A program made the position numbers and the translations under genes. The notes under the pieces were generated by a model. It was not told the DNA's origin and searched no databases. It saw nothing but the letters and a program-made list of their open reading frames with translations. From Solirubrobacteraceae bacterium (GTDB lineage: Bacteria > Actinomycetota > Thermoleophilia > Solirubrobacterales > Solirubrobacteraceae): DNA of 64,000 bases. The stretch lies in NCBI GenBank assembly GCA_016463765.1, contig JAEMQS010000012.1, forward strand, positions 22,534 through 86,533, written 5' to 3'. Shown here piece after piece: positions 8,586-17,096 of this stretch (positions are counted from its first letter, which is position 1; each line of letters opens with the position of its first letter).

Positions 8586-10718
8586 ATGACATCGATGTCC
8601 TTGGTCCGCCGCGCGGTTGTCGCGCTCCTCACCCTGGTCGCGGCCTGCTGCGGCATGGCCGCGCCGGCGCACGCGATGCCAGGCCCCGAGTTCTTCGGGC
8701 TGAACGCCCAGCCGATGCTCAAGCTCGGCTTCGTCCCGCCGGAGCGCTGGGGCCCGTATCTCGACGCGATGGCCCAGGGCGGGATCCGCGTCGCGCGGGT
8801 GGACGCGGCCTGGGCGTTCGCCGAACCGTCCGCCCCGGCGGCCGACGGCACACGCACCTACGTGTGGAACCGCCCGGAGCGGCCGACGCAGTCACTCGAC
8901 CTCGTCGCACGCGAGCTTGCCGCCCGCGGCATCCGCATGCTGCCCGTGCTCGCCACCCCGCCGAGTTGGGCGGCCGGGCCCGGGACGCGCATGACGCCCG
9001 ATCGCTACGGCGACTTCGCGGCCTTCGCGGGGGCGTTCGCGGCGCGCTACGGGTCCCGCGGGACGTTCTGGGCCGAGAACCCGGGCCTGCCCGCGGTGCC
9101 GCCCACCGACTACGAGATCTGGACCGAGGCGAACTCGGCGAACATGTGGACGGGGCGCTCGGACCCCGCGGCGTACATGGCCGCGCTCCCGGCCGTTTCG
9201 GCGGCGATCAAGGCGAACGCGCCCGGCGGCCGGGTCCTCGCCAGCGTCGGCTGGGAGGGCTTCGACGGGTTCGTGCGCGAGATCTACGCGCGCGGGGCGA
9301 AGGGCGTCATCGACGGCGTCGGCTTCCACCCGTACGCCCCGCACGCGCCGGCCATCCTCGAGCTGACGATCCGCCTGCGCCGCACGCTCACCCAGGTCGG
9401 CGACCCCGGCCTGCCGATCGAACTGACGGAGACCGGGCAGCCCGTCACGTTCACCGGCCCGGGGGGACCGCGCGCCGGCTCGGGCGCCGTCAGTGACGCG
9501 GCGCGTGCGGCCACGCAGTCGCTGACCGGCGACGCGCTGGCCCGCAGCGACTGCGGCGTCGGGGCCTTCCAGGTGTACACGCTGGTCGCCAGCGAGTCGC
9601 GGCTCGAGCCCGGCGGCGAGGGCTATATGGGCGTCCTGCGACTCGCCGACGCGCGTCCCAACGCCACGGGCGCCGCCCTGTTCGCGGCCGCCCAGCGCTG
9701 GCGGGCGCGACCGCGATCGGGCCTGGTCCTGTGCGGCGAAGGCGCCACTGCGCCCGCGAACCTCCTGTCCCTGAACGTCGACCTCCAGCACCCCAAGCCG
9801 ACGTGCGCGACCGGCACCGTCACGTACGAGGGCAACCCGATCGAGGGTGCGTTCCTCGTGCTGCGCACCGCCGACGGCCGCTCCTCGCGCTTCGAGATCG
9901 ACGCGTTCGGCAAGGGCGAGGTCTGCATTCCCGACGGACCCCCGATCTGGTCGTTCGACGTCCGGGCGGAGGTCGAGGACGTCGCGGCGTCGCCGACCTA
10001 CCGCTGCCCGGTGCTGGACGGGCCCTGCCTGGTGGTCGCGCAGGCGACCGACGTCGCCCCCGAGCCGCCGGGCGCCGGCTGCCGCTGGAGCCTGAAGCCG
10101 AAGGTGCTCGGCGCGCGCGGATCTCGCGCGAAGGTGCAGGCGGCGCTCAGCTGCGCGCCGAAGGCCACCCGGGTGCCGTTCGCCATCGCCGTCCGCGAGC
10201 GCGGCAAGACCCGGGCCGGCAAGGCCCTGCGCCGCGTGACCGTGCCCCAGGGGACCATGAGGACGTTCACGCTGCCACGCCGGGTGGGCGCCGACGACCG
10301 CGTGGTCATCACGCACGCCGCGGACGCGAAGACCGGCGTGCCGGCGCTGACGGCGACCGCCCGGACCATCGGTGGAGCGACCGGTGACGGGGCTGAGGGC
10401 TGCGAGTGGAAGGTCGAGACCAGGGTGGTCCGGCGCAAGCGCGCGCGGTCGCAGGTCCGCATCCGCGTGGCGTGCATTCCGCCTGGCGCGAAGAGCCTGA
10501 CGTTCACCGCGTCCGTCCTGCGCAAGGGCCGGTCGAAGGCCAGTCGTGTGCGAATGGTCACACTTCAGACGGGCCGCGAGCAGACCTTCACGCTCAAGGC
10601 GCGACTGAAGCGTGGAGACCAGATCGATCTCCTGCATACCGGGGACACCCGCCGGGGCACGCCGCGCATCTCGAGTCGGGCCACGGTGTCTCGCGCGGCC
10701 GCACGCACGATGGGCTGA
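8586..10718 (+). CDS. Secreted GH-A-like protein with WTEAN active-site variant (first of tandem pair)
   Basis: This 710-residue protein starts at ATG 8586 (9 bases later is an alternative ATG) with a signal peptide ending near AHA-M. The barrel domain (~32-390) carries YEIWTEANSANMW (acid/base Glu181; the Asn normally before it is Thr) and IELTETGQPV (nucleophile Glu282). Then comes a transthyretin/carboxypeptidase-regulatory-like segment (TCATGTVTYEGNPIEGAF) and two ~100-residue basic beta modules opening with CRWSLKP and CEWKVET, each with a second Cys ~25-30 residues later. It is closely related along its whole length to the next gene, indicating tandem duplication. Probable extracellular glycan binding or hydrolysis; substrate unknown. 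Confidence 0.75.
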   Translation: MTSMSLVRRAVVALLTLVAACCGMAAPAHAMPGPEFFGLNAQPMLKLGFVPPERWGPYLDAMAQGGIRVARVDAAWAFAEPSAPAADGTRTYVWNRPERPTQSLDLVARELAARGIRMLPVLATPPSWAAGPGTRMTPDRYGDFAAFAGAFAARYGSRGTFWAENPGLPAVPPTDYEIWTEANSANMWTGRSDPAAYMAALPAVSAAIKANAPGGRVLASVGWEGFDGFVREIYARGAKGVIDGVGFHPYAPHAPAILELTIRLRRTLTQVGDPGLPIELTETGQPVTFTGPGGPRAGSGAVSDAARAATQSLTGDALARSDCGVGAFQVYTLVASESRLEPGGEGYMGVLRLADARPNATGAALFAAAQRWRARPRSGLVLCGEGATAPANLLSLNVDLQHPKPTCATGTVTYEGNPIEGAFLVLRTADGRSSRFEIDAFGKGEVCIPDGPPIWSFDVRAEVEDVAASPTYRCPVLDGPCLVVAQATDVAPEPPGAGCRWSLKPKVLGARGSRAKVQAALSCAPKATRVPFAIAVRERGKTRAGKALRRVTVPQGTMRTFTLPRRVGADDRVVITHAADAKTGVPALTATARTIGGATGDGAEGCEWKVETRVVRRKRARSQVRIRVACIPPGAKSLTFTASVLRKGRSKASRVRMVTLQTGREQTFTLKARLKRGDQIDLLHTGDTRRGTPRISSRATVSRAAARTMG
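9507..9555 (+). repeat. 49-bp exact repeat, copy 1 (in GH-A paralogue 1)
   Basis: These 49 bases, encoding AATQSLTGDALARSDC, are identical to 11702-11750 in the neighbouring paralogue although the two genes differ around them. Strong local identity fits gene conversion or purifying selection on a functional loop. It lies in coding sequence and shows no features of an attachment site. Confidence 0.7.
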
Positions 10719-10783
10719 CCGGAGTCCATTTCGGCGTGTTCACCCTCGTGACAGATGCCGGAGCGTCAGGCAACATCCGCGCC

Positions 10784-12958
10784 GTGACACGCCCGATGAC
10801 CTGGCTGCGCCGCCTCGTTGCGCTCGTGGCGCTGACCATCGGAGCGTGCGCTCTGGTCCCCGCGGGGGCCGGGGCGTCGACGTCGCCGGACTACTACGGC
10901 CTGAACGTGCAGACGCTGTTCCGGCTCGACGTCATCGCGCCCGAGCGCTGGGGCACCTACCTCGATCAGATGCAGAACGGTGGCATGACGCGTGCGCGGA
11001 TCGACGCGCACTGGCGCTACGCCGAGCCGAACCGGCCCGTCGGCGGGGTGCACCGCTACACGTGGAGCCGCCCGTGGGACCCGCGGTCGTCGATGGATCA
11101 TCAGGCGCGGCTGCTGGCCTCCCGCGGCATCCGGATGGTGCCCGTCCTCGCGCAGGCGCCGGACTGGACGGCGGGGCCCGGCACCGCGGTGGCGCCGGAG
11201 TACTACGACGACCTCGCGGCGTTCGCGGCCGCGTTCGCCCGCAGGTACGGCCCCGGCGGCACGTTCTGGCGCGAGAACCCGGACGTCCCCGCGATGCCGG
11301 TCCACGAGTACGAGCTGTGGACCGAGGCCAACTCGTCGATCTTCTGGACCGGCAGGGCGAACCCCGCCGAGTACGTCGCCGCGCTGCGGCCGGTCCATGA
11401 CGCCCTGCACGCGGCCGACCCGTCCGCGAAGCTCCTGGCGAGCCTGGGGTGGCAGAGCTTCGCCTCCTACACCCGCCAGATCTACGCCGCCGGTGCGAAG
11501 GGCCTGATCGACGGGGTCGGCTTTCACCCGTACGCGCCGAACGCTCCGTCGATCATCGCCCTGGTGAAGATCATGCGTGACACGCTACGCGACCTCGGCG
11601 ACGGCGCGCTGCCGATCTGGCTGACCGAGACCGGGCAGCCCGTGACCTTCGGGCGCGGCGGCGGCCTGGCCGACTCGGGGCTGGTCAGCGACGCCGCACG
11701 CGCGGCCACGCAGTCGCTGACCGGCGACGCGCTGGCCCGCAGCGACTGCGACGTCCGCGACTTCCAGGTCTACACGATCGTCGCCTCGGAGACGAACCGC
11801 GAGCCGATCGCGGAGGGCTTCATGGGGGTCCTGCGTCTCGCCGACGGGTCACCCAACGCGACGGGCGCGGCGCTGATGCGCGCCTCGCTGCGCTGGCGCG
11901 CGCGGCAGGACCACGGCATCGTGATCTGCGGCGCGGGGCAGACGCCGAAGAGCAGCCTGCTGCCGCTCGACCTCCAGGTCGACCACATCAGCCCGACCTG
12001 CGTCAAGGGGATGACGACGTACGACGGCAACCCGATCGAGGCCGCGTTCACGTACCTGACGACCGCCGACGGCCGGGAGGCGCCGGGGTACGTCAACGCG
12101 TTCGGCGAAAGCGTGGTCTGCATCCCGAACGGCCCACCCGTCTGGGAGTTCGAGGTCATCAGCGAGATCCGCAACATCGCCGCCTCCCAGCGCTACCGGT
12201 GCACGGTCCCGCGCACGCAGGGCACGCCCCCGCCCGGGCTGTGCCGGGTGGTCGAGGAGCCGCTGCCGTTCGCCCCGGCGGGGGCCGCGTCAGCCGCGGC
12301 GACGAAGAAGGCCGCCGCGACGTGCCGCTGGCAGGCGACGGCGAAGGTCCTCTCGGCGCGTCCGAAGCGCGCGACGCTGAAGACCGGCGTGGGCTGCCGC
12401 ACCACGGCCAGGTCGTCGAAGTTCACGCTGTCGGTGCAGCGCGGCAAGGTCTCCAAGCGCGTGCGCACGGTGACGCTGCGGCCGGGGGAGACGTCGATGG
12501 TCACCCTGCCGAAGAAGCTGCGCCGCGGCGAGCGCGTCGTGCTGGCCAACAGGGCCGAGCCGAAGAAGAAGCTGCCGCGGCTCGTGGCGCGCGCCACGTC
12601 GATCGGCGGTGCGGACGCCGCGGGCACCGAGGGCTGCGACTGGAAGCTCGAGACCCGGGTACTCGGCGGGGCGACGTCGAAGGCCAAGCGCACGAAGGTC
12701 CGCGCGCGCCTGACGTGCCCGCCGTCCCCGAAGCGGTCGCTGCGGTTCGCCGTCAGCGTCCAGCCCAAGAAGGCGAAGAAGGCCAAGCGGCTGCGTTTCG
12801 TGACGCTGCGCGGCGGTCAGGTGTCCAACGTGACCCTGCGGCGCCGCCTGCGCGCGGGCGACCGGGTGATCCTGTCGCGCGCCGCCGATGCGAAGCTCGG
12901 CGTGCCGAGCCTGACGGCGCGGGCGACGACGTCGAAGAAGGTCCTGCGGGCCCGCTGA
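10784..12958 (+). CDS. Secreted GH-A-like protein with WTEAN active-site variant (second of tandem pair)
   Basis: This 724-residue paralogue of the preceding protein has the same domain order. GTG 10784 is preferred (AGG 13 bases upstream); ATG 10796 is an alternative. The signal peptide ends near GAS-T. The barrel carries YELWTEANSSIFW (Glu181) and IWLTETGQPV (Glu282), at the same residue numbers as in the upstream copy. The regulatory-like segment (TCVKGMTTYDGNPIEAAF) and two Cys-containing basic modules (CRWQATAKV; CDWKLETRV) follow, with Lys/Arg-rich strands. It ends 1 base before the convergent gene's stop. Secreted; glycosidase activity plausible but the Asn-to-Thr change before the acid/base Glu leaves it uncertain. 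Confidence 0.75.
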   Translation: MTRPMTWLRRLVALVALTIGACALVPAGAGASTSPDYYGLNVQTLFRLDVIAPERWGTYLDQMQNGGMTRARIDAHWRYAEPNRPVGGVHRYTWSRPWDPRSSMDHQARLLASRGIRMVPVLAQAPDWTAGPGTAVAPEYYDDLAAFAAAFARRYGPGGTFWRENPDVPAMPVHEYELWTEANSSIFWTGRANPAEYVAALRPVHDALHAADPSAKLLASLGWQSFASYTRQIYAAGAKGLIDGVGFHPYAPNAPSIIALVKIMRDTLRDLGDGALPIWLTETGQPVTFGRGGGLADSGLVSDAARAATQSLTGDALARSDCDVRDFQVYTIVASETNREPIAEGFMGVLRLADGSPNATGAALMRASLRWRARQDHGIVICGAGQTPKSSLLPLDLQVDHISPTCVKGMTTYDGNPIEAAFTYLTTADGREAPGYVNAFGESVVCIPNGPPVWEFEVISEIRNIAASQRYRCTVPRTQGTPPPGLCRVVEEPLPFAPAGAASAAATKKAAATCRWQATAKVLSARPKRATLKTGVGCRTTARSSKFTLSVQRGKVSKRVRTVTLRPGETSMVTLPKKLRRGERVVLANRAEPKKKLPRLVARATSIGGADAAGTEGCDWKLETRVLGGATSKAKRTKVRARLTCPPSPKRSLRFAVSVQPKKAKKAKRLRFVTLRGGQVSNVTLRRRLRAGDRVILSRAADAKLGVPSLTARATTSKKVLRAR
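11702..11750 (+). repeat. 49-bp exact repeat, copy 2 (in GH-A paralogue 2)
   Basis: Identical to 9507-9555; 2195 bases separate the two copies. It sits in the barrel domain after the nucleophile region in both genes. Confidence 0.7.
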
Positions 12959-15900
12959 TCAGCGGAGCGTCAGGTCCCGCACGCAGGTGAACGGGCCCGC
13001 CGCCATGTTCCAGAGGAAATTCTGCTTGGCGAACCCGAAGCTCGTCACGTCGCCGGTGGCGGCGTCGACGGCGTAGGGGCTGAACAGGAAGTCCAGCAGC
13101 GCCGGCGGGACCGGTTCGGGCTGCGGCGCGAACGAGAGGGTCGACGCGTTCGGGAACCGCTCCTGGTCGCCCTTGCGCGCCACGTAGATCTGCTGCCCGA
13201 CGTTGATCCACGCGCGGTTGTCCTGGTCGTCGAAGAACGCGCGCCGCGTGATCTGCGCCGCGCCGAAGCAGTCCATGGGGATGGGGACGAAGATGGTGTC
13301 GATCTGGTTGACCATCCGCACGGTCATACCGAGCGGGGCGAGCTCGCCGGCGGCCCAGCGGCCGAACGCGAGGTGGACCGCGGTGTCGACGTCCTGCGTG
13401 TCGCTGAGGCTCGTCCCGGCGATCGCGGAGAGCTTGCCGTAGTCCGTGGCGAAGATCGCGGGCAGCGCGCGGATGGTCTCGGCGATGCTCTCGCTGCGGG
13501 CCGCGGCCTCGGTGGCGAGGTCGGTGGCGTCGGCGCTGTAGTCGAACGCGCTGAGCGCGTCGGACGCGGTGAAGCCCGCGGCGGAGATCAGGTTGATGAC
13601 GTTCGCGACGTCTTGGGTGAAGTCGGGGATCCCGAAGATGCTCGCGGCGAGGTTCGCGACGTCCGAGGCGATCCCGAGCCACGTCCCCGCGACCGTGGCG
13701 CCCTTGCCCGGGGCGACGGCGTCCTGCACGTTCGTGACGATGCTGTCGATCTGCGGCGTCTGCCCGCCTTCGCCGTCGTAGGCGGCCGCGAGGTCGGCGA
13801 ACAGCGCCCGGCTGCTCGCCACCCAGACCAGCTCCTTCGCCAATCCGGCCTTCACGGTGGCGAGGTCTGCCTTCGTGAACGTCTTCGTCCCCGGCACCCA
13901 CCGCACGCCGGAGATCACGCCGGTCGGGTCGATGGTCGTCGCGCAGTACAGCTGGCGCACGTCGGCCGTCGTCGTCCCGAAGCGCTGGCCGGCCTGCGTG
14001 CACGCCCCGCTCGGGTACCGCCCGGTGGGGAACAGCTCACCGAGGACCAGGTTGGAGACGTACCGGTAGGCGGCCCGCTCGCCGGCGCTCGCCCCGATCG
14101 CCGAGGTGAACGGCCACGGGGTCGGCGCCTGGTAGGCGATGGCGTTGAGGTCGGGCGGCGCCTCGGCCATCGTCGACGACGTCGCGGGCGCGTACTGCCA
14201 GCGCTCGCCCCGGCGCAGGGTGCCGCGCAGCGAGCGACCGTCCGGGCCGGCCGGCGGCGCGGCGCCCGGGATGCCGGCGTAGGCCTCGGCGGCGTCACCG
14301 ACCGGCACGGCGGTCTGCACGGCGTCGCGGTAGGTGCCGCCGACGAAGGCGAGGTCCGTCGCGGGCGCGATGAGGTTGACGCCCGGGTCGGAGGCCGCAG
14401 CGGGGTGCAGGAAGGTCGACGGGTCTCCGCCCAGCCGGGCGATCGCGGCGGCGACGTTGGCCGCGGTGACGTCGACCTGGGGCGGCCCGACGAACTTCTC
14501 CGACCCGGGGGTCACGACCGCGCCCGACGGCAGCACCGGCGTGCTGCCGATCGACTGGACGAGCAGCAGGGTGCGGGTCGCGGGGGTGGCGGCGAGCACG
14601 ACCTCGTTGGCGAAGTTGTTGTAGCCGGTGAGGAACATGCGCGAACCGCACCGCGTCGTGTTCGTCGACGAGGACATGAGCTGCAGGGTCGCCGCGTCGA
14701 GCAGCACCACCTGGAACCCGGCGGCGTCCTCACCCGGGTCGCACTGGTCGCGGACGTCGGTCGACGGATAGGTGGCGCCCCCGACGGTCATGACGTTCGT
14801 CGTGGCCGTGGAGCCGGCCGCGCGCGTGTCGTAGGAGACGTAGCCGCCGGTCACGAACGTGTACCGCGAGAGCGCAACCTGGTTCTGCACGTAGCCGCTC
14901 ACCGCGCCGAGCGGCTGGTTCTTCGACGCGTCGGTCGCGTTGGCGACGCCGTCGGAGGTGGTCGGGTTGCCGACGACGCTCCATCCGCCGCTGGTCAGCG
15001 CGGTGGCGCCGATCTCGTTGCCGCCGACCTGTTTGATGACCTGGTCCCAGCCCGGGCCGACGGTGGCGCCCGGGAGCGCGGAGAGCGCGACGATGGCGTT
15101 CTGCGTCGCCCCACCGGTCGCCAGCCCCTGGACGAACTGCAGGGCGGCGCCGTCCTGGTCGGCCGCGTAGCCGGAGGTCGTGGAGACCGCGCCGGTCGCG
15201 CTGTCGATGACCACGAGCGAGACGGGGCCCCCACCGGGCGGCGGGATGGTCTGGCCGCCGACGACCGTCGCGTACGTCCCGTTCGACGCCGTGAGTGTCG
15301 CGAGCGGGATGCCGAGGGGGTTGGGTGGCTGCGTCGCCGAGACCTCCACGGTGTCCGCTGCGGCGGGGGTCTGGGCGGCTCGCGCGCCGCGTGCCGTCTC
15401 GCGCACGGTCAGGCGCAGGCGGTAGCGGCCGGCGCGGTCGGGGACGAGCGTCGGGCGTGCGGTTGCCGCGCCGCGCAGGACGGCTCGCGACCCGCGCGGT
15501 CGGGACGCGAGGACCCAGCGGTGGCGCAGCCGGCCGCTGGGGGTCGCGGCGCGTGACGCCCGTCCGTCCAGCCTGATGGGCGCCTTGGCGGGATGCCGCC
15601 GCTCACGTCCGGCGGCGGCGAGCGGGCGGCTGCGTCCGACGGTGATCGCCCGCCGCTCGAGGTCGTAGCCCCCGCCGCGGTGCACGGCGCGGATCGTCAG
15701 CACGTTGCGCCCGTGGCGCAGCCCCTCGTCGGGGGAGAGCGCGACGTCGTGGCGGCGCAGCCGGCGCCAGTCGATCTCTCTCGTGATGTCGCGGCCGTTC
15801 AGACGGGCGACGAGGTGGTCGGGCGTCCTGCTGAGGCGCAGGCGCAGCGCGGCGCCGTCGCGCGTGCGCCGGGTCTCGACGCGCACCAGGCCGCGGTCGC

Positions 15901-16246
15901 GCCGGCCCAGGACGAATCGCACGCGGTCGAAGCGCTGGGGTCCGGTGCGGCCGGTGAACGCGGCGGTGAGGTGCTTGCGCCCGTAGCCGCCGCGGATTCG
16001 GACCGTGCCCTCGTAGCGCCCGGGGCGGACCCGGCGCAGCGACCGGGTGACGTTCGTGCCGTCGAGACGCACGACGAACGAGCGGGGCTGGGCGGTCGGG
16101 GTCCGGACGACGACGCGCAGCTCGCGGTCGGTCACGAACGCGCCGTCGGGGCGCACGATCTCGACGTCGCCGGGTGTGGCGGCGTGCGCGGTCGGTGCGA
16201 GCAGGGTCGCCCCGAGGACGACGAGGGCGATGCGCCGCGCGGTCAC
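12959..16246 (-). CDS. Large secreted protein of unknown function with PKD/Ig-like N-terminal modules
   Basis: This is a 1095-residue protein. The start is GTG 16246, giving VTARRIALVVLGATLLAPTA and a signal peptide ending near AHA-A; the codon overlaps the TGA of the upstream hydrolase (GTGA), implying translational coupling. Residues ~25-200 are Arg-rich beta modules (VRLDGTNVTRSL, ARLNGRDITREI). Residues ~210-300 look like a PKD-type domain (IRLDGRASRA ... GRYRLRLTVRE). The remaining ~780 residues, with repeated hydrophobic strands, ANVAAAIARLGGDPS, and an Ala-rich helical stretch around DVANLAASIFG, match no family I recognise. Several Cys (DQCDPGED, TTRCGS, FTCVRD) could form disulphides. 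No catalytic motif is evident. Confidence 0.6.
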   Translation of the reverse strand: MTARRIALVVLGATLLAPTAHAATPGDVEIVRPDGAFVTDRELRVVVRTPTAQPRSFVVRLDGTNVTRSLRRVRPGRYEGTVRIRGGYGRKHLTAAFTGRTGPQRFDRVRFVLGRRDRGLVRVETRRTRDGAALRLRLSRTPDHLVARLNGRDITREIDWRRLRRHDVALSPDEGLRHGRNVLTIRAVHRGGGYDLERRAITVGRSRPLAAAGRERRHPAKAPIRLDGRASRAATPSGRLRHRWVLASRPRGSRAVLRGAATARPTLVPDRAGRYRLRLTVRETARGARAAQTPAAADTVEVSATQPPNPLGIPLATLTASNGTYATVVGGQTIPPPGGGPVSLVVIDSATGAVSTTSGYAADQDGAALQFVQGLATGGATQNAIVALSALPGATVGPGWDQVIKQVGGNEIGATALTSGGWSVVGNPTTSDGVANATDASKNQPLGAVSGYVQNQVALSRYTFVTGGYVSYDTRAAGSTATTNVMTVGGATYPSTDVRDQCDPGEDAAGFQVVLLDAATLQLMSSSTNTTRCGSRMFLTGYNNFANEVVLAATPATRTLLLVQSIGSTPVLPSGAVVTPGSEKFVGPPQVDVTAANVAAAIARLGGDPSTFLHPAAASDPGVNLIAPATDLAFVGGTYRDAVQTAVPVGDAAEAYAGIPGAAPPAGPDGRSLRGTLRRGERWQYAPATSSTMAEAPPDLNAIAYQAPTPWPFTSAIGASAGERAAYRYVSNLVLGELFPTGRYPSGACTQAGQRFGTTTADVRQLYCATTIDPTGVISGVRWVPGTKTFTKADLATVKAGLAKELVWVASSRALFADLAAAYDGEGGQTPQIDSIVTNVQDAVAPGKGATVAGTWLGIASDVANLAASIFGIPDFTQDVANVINLISAAGFTASDALSAFDYSADATDLATEAAARSESIAETIRALPAIFATDYGKLSAIAGTSLSDTQDVDTAVHLAFGRWAAGELAPLGMTVRMVNQIDTIFVPIPMDCFGAAQITRRAFFDDQDNRAWINVGQQIYVARKGDQERFPNASTLSFAPQPEPVPPALLDFLFSPYAVDAATGDVTSFGFAKQNFLWNMAAGPFTCVRDLTLR

Positions 16247-17037
16247 CGGCCGAGGAAACCGTTGATCGCGGCGGCGAGGTCCGCGGGCACCTGCGCCATG
16301 AACGCGTGCCCGCCGCCGGGGAAGGTCTGCGCGCGGGCGTCCGCCAGGGCGCCCTCGAGCAACCCGGCGTTCGCCGACGGGATCACGACGTCCTCGGTGC
16401 CCGCGGCGACGAGGGTCGGCGCGGTGATCCGGGCGGTGCGTTCGCCGTGGGGCGCGGCGTGCCACGCGTCGATCGCCCGCTCCTGGGCGAACAGCGTGTC
16501 CTCGGGCAGCGCGGCGCGGGCGGCGGCGACGATCTCGCCGAACTGCTCGTCGATGACCGCGCCGAGCTCGGGCGGGAAGATCAGGCCGAGCAGGCGGGTG
16601 GCCTGCTCGCGCGGGGTGCCGCTGTGATCGGTCAGGCGCGCCCAGACGGCGGGGTCGGCGAGCACCGCGTCGGAGCCGCCGTGGTCGGTGGAGAGCAGCG
16701 CCAGCCGCCGGACGCGGTCGGGCGCCGTCGCTGCGAGTTCCTGCGCGACCATGCCGCCCATCGACCAGCCGGCGAGGTCGAACACGCCGAGCTCCAGCGC
16801 GTCCGCAAACGCGAGGGCGTCGGCGGCCATCGCGGCGATCGTCGTCTCGCCTGGCAGCGCGGGCGACCCGCCGATGCCGCGGTGGTCGGGGCAGATGACG
16901 CGCGAGGCGCCGCCCAGGGCCTCGAGGAACCCGGGGTCCCAGTCGTCCTTCGTGGCTGCGTAGCCGTTGAGCAACAGCAGCGGGGGACCGTCACCGAGTT
17001 CTCGAAAGGCCAGTCCCATGGCTGAAGGTCCGGTCAT
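16243..17037 (-). CDS. Alpha/beta-fold hydrolase
   Basis: This 264-residue alpha/beta hydrolase has the nucleophile elbow GWSMGG (Ser92), the oxyanion region LLLNGYAATKDDW, the acid GTEDVVIP (Asp216) and the His in GGGHAF (His244), so the triad is complete. It resembles 3-oxoadipate enol-lactonase/lipase-like members, but substrate specificity cannot be read. ATG at residue 7 (MGLAFREL) is an alternative start. It is translationally coupled to the downstream secreted protein by a GTGA overlap, and its promoter region holds the 20-bp palindrome at 17042-17061. Confidence 0.88.
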   Translation of the reverse strand: MTGPSAMGLAFRELGDGPPLLLLNGYAATKDDWDPGFLEALGGASRVICPDHRGIGGSPALPGETTIAAMAADALAFADALELGVFDLAGWSMGGMVAQELAATAPDRVRRLALLSTDHGGSDAVLADPAVWARLTDHSGTPREQATRLLGLIFPPELGAVIDEQFGEIVAAARAALPEDTLFAQERAIDAWHAAPHGERTARITAPTLVAAGTEDVVIPSANAGLLEGALADARAQTFPGGGHAFMAQVPADLAAAINGFLGR

Positions 17038-17041
17038 CTGC

Positions 17042-17061
17042 TTCCGATCATATGATCGGAA
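17042..17061. promoter_or_regulatory. Perfect 20-bp palindrome between divergent genes
   Basis: TTCCGATCATATGATCGGAA is identical to its reverse complement. It begins 5 bases upstream of the hydrolase start (minus strand) and lies just ahead of the membrane-protein gene on the plus strand. A site of this length and symmetry in a divergent promoter is typical of a dimeric repressor such as TetR or GntR types; the regulator gene is not in the window. Confidence 0.6.
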
Positions 17062-17096
17062 CGCTCCGCTGGATACACCTCGACGAGAACGGCGAC

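Noticed and set aside
9507..11750. 49-bp direct repeat as an attachment or transposon site
   Set aside because: Both copies are coding, in frame and in the same position of paralogous genes; there is no integrase or terminal repeat.
13373..15556. Open frame of 727 codons on the plus strand
   Set aside because: It is antisense to the 1095-residue exported protein and has composition typical of shadow frames.
16247..16465. N-terminal extension of the large exported protein
   Set aside because: It overlaps the hydrolase gene and is Arg-rich; the signal peptide starts at GTG 16246, coupled by GTGA.
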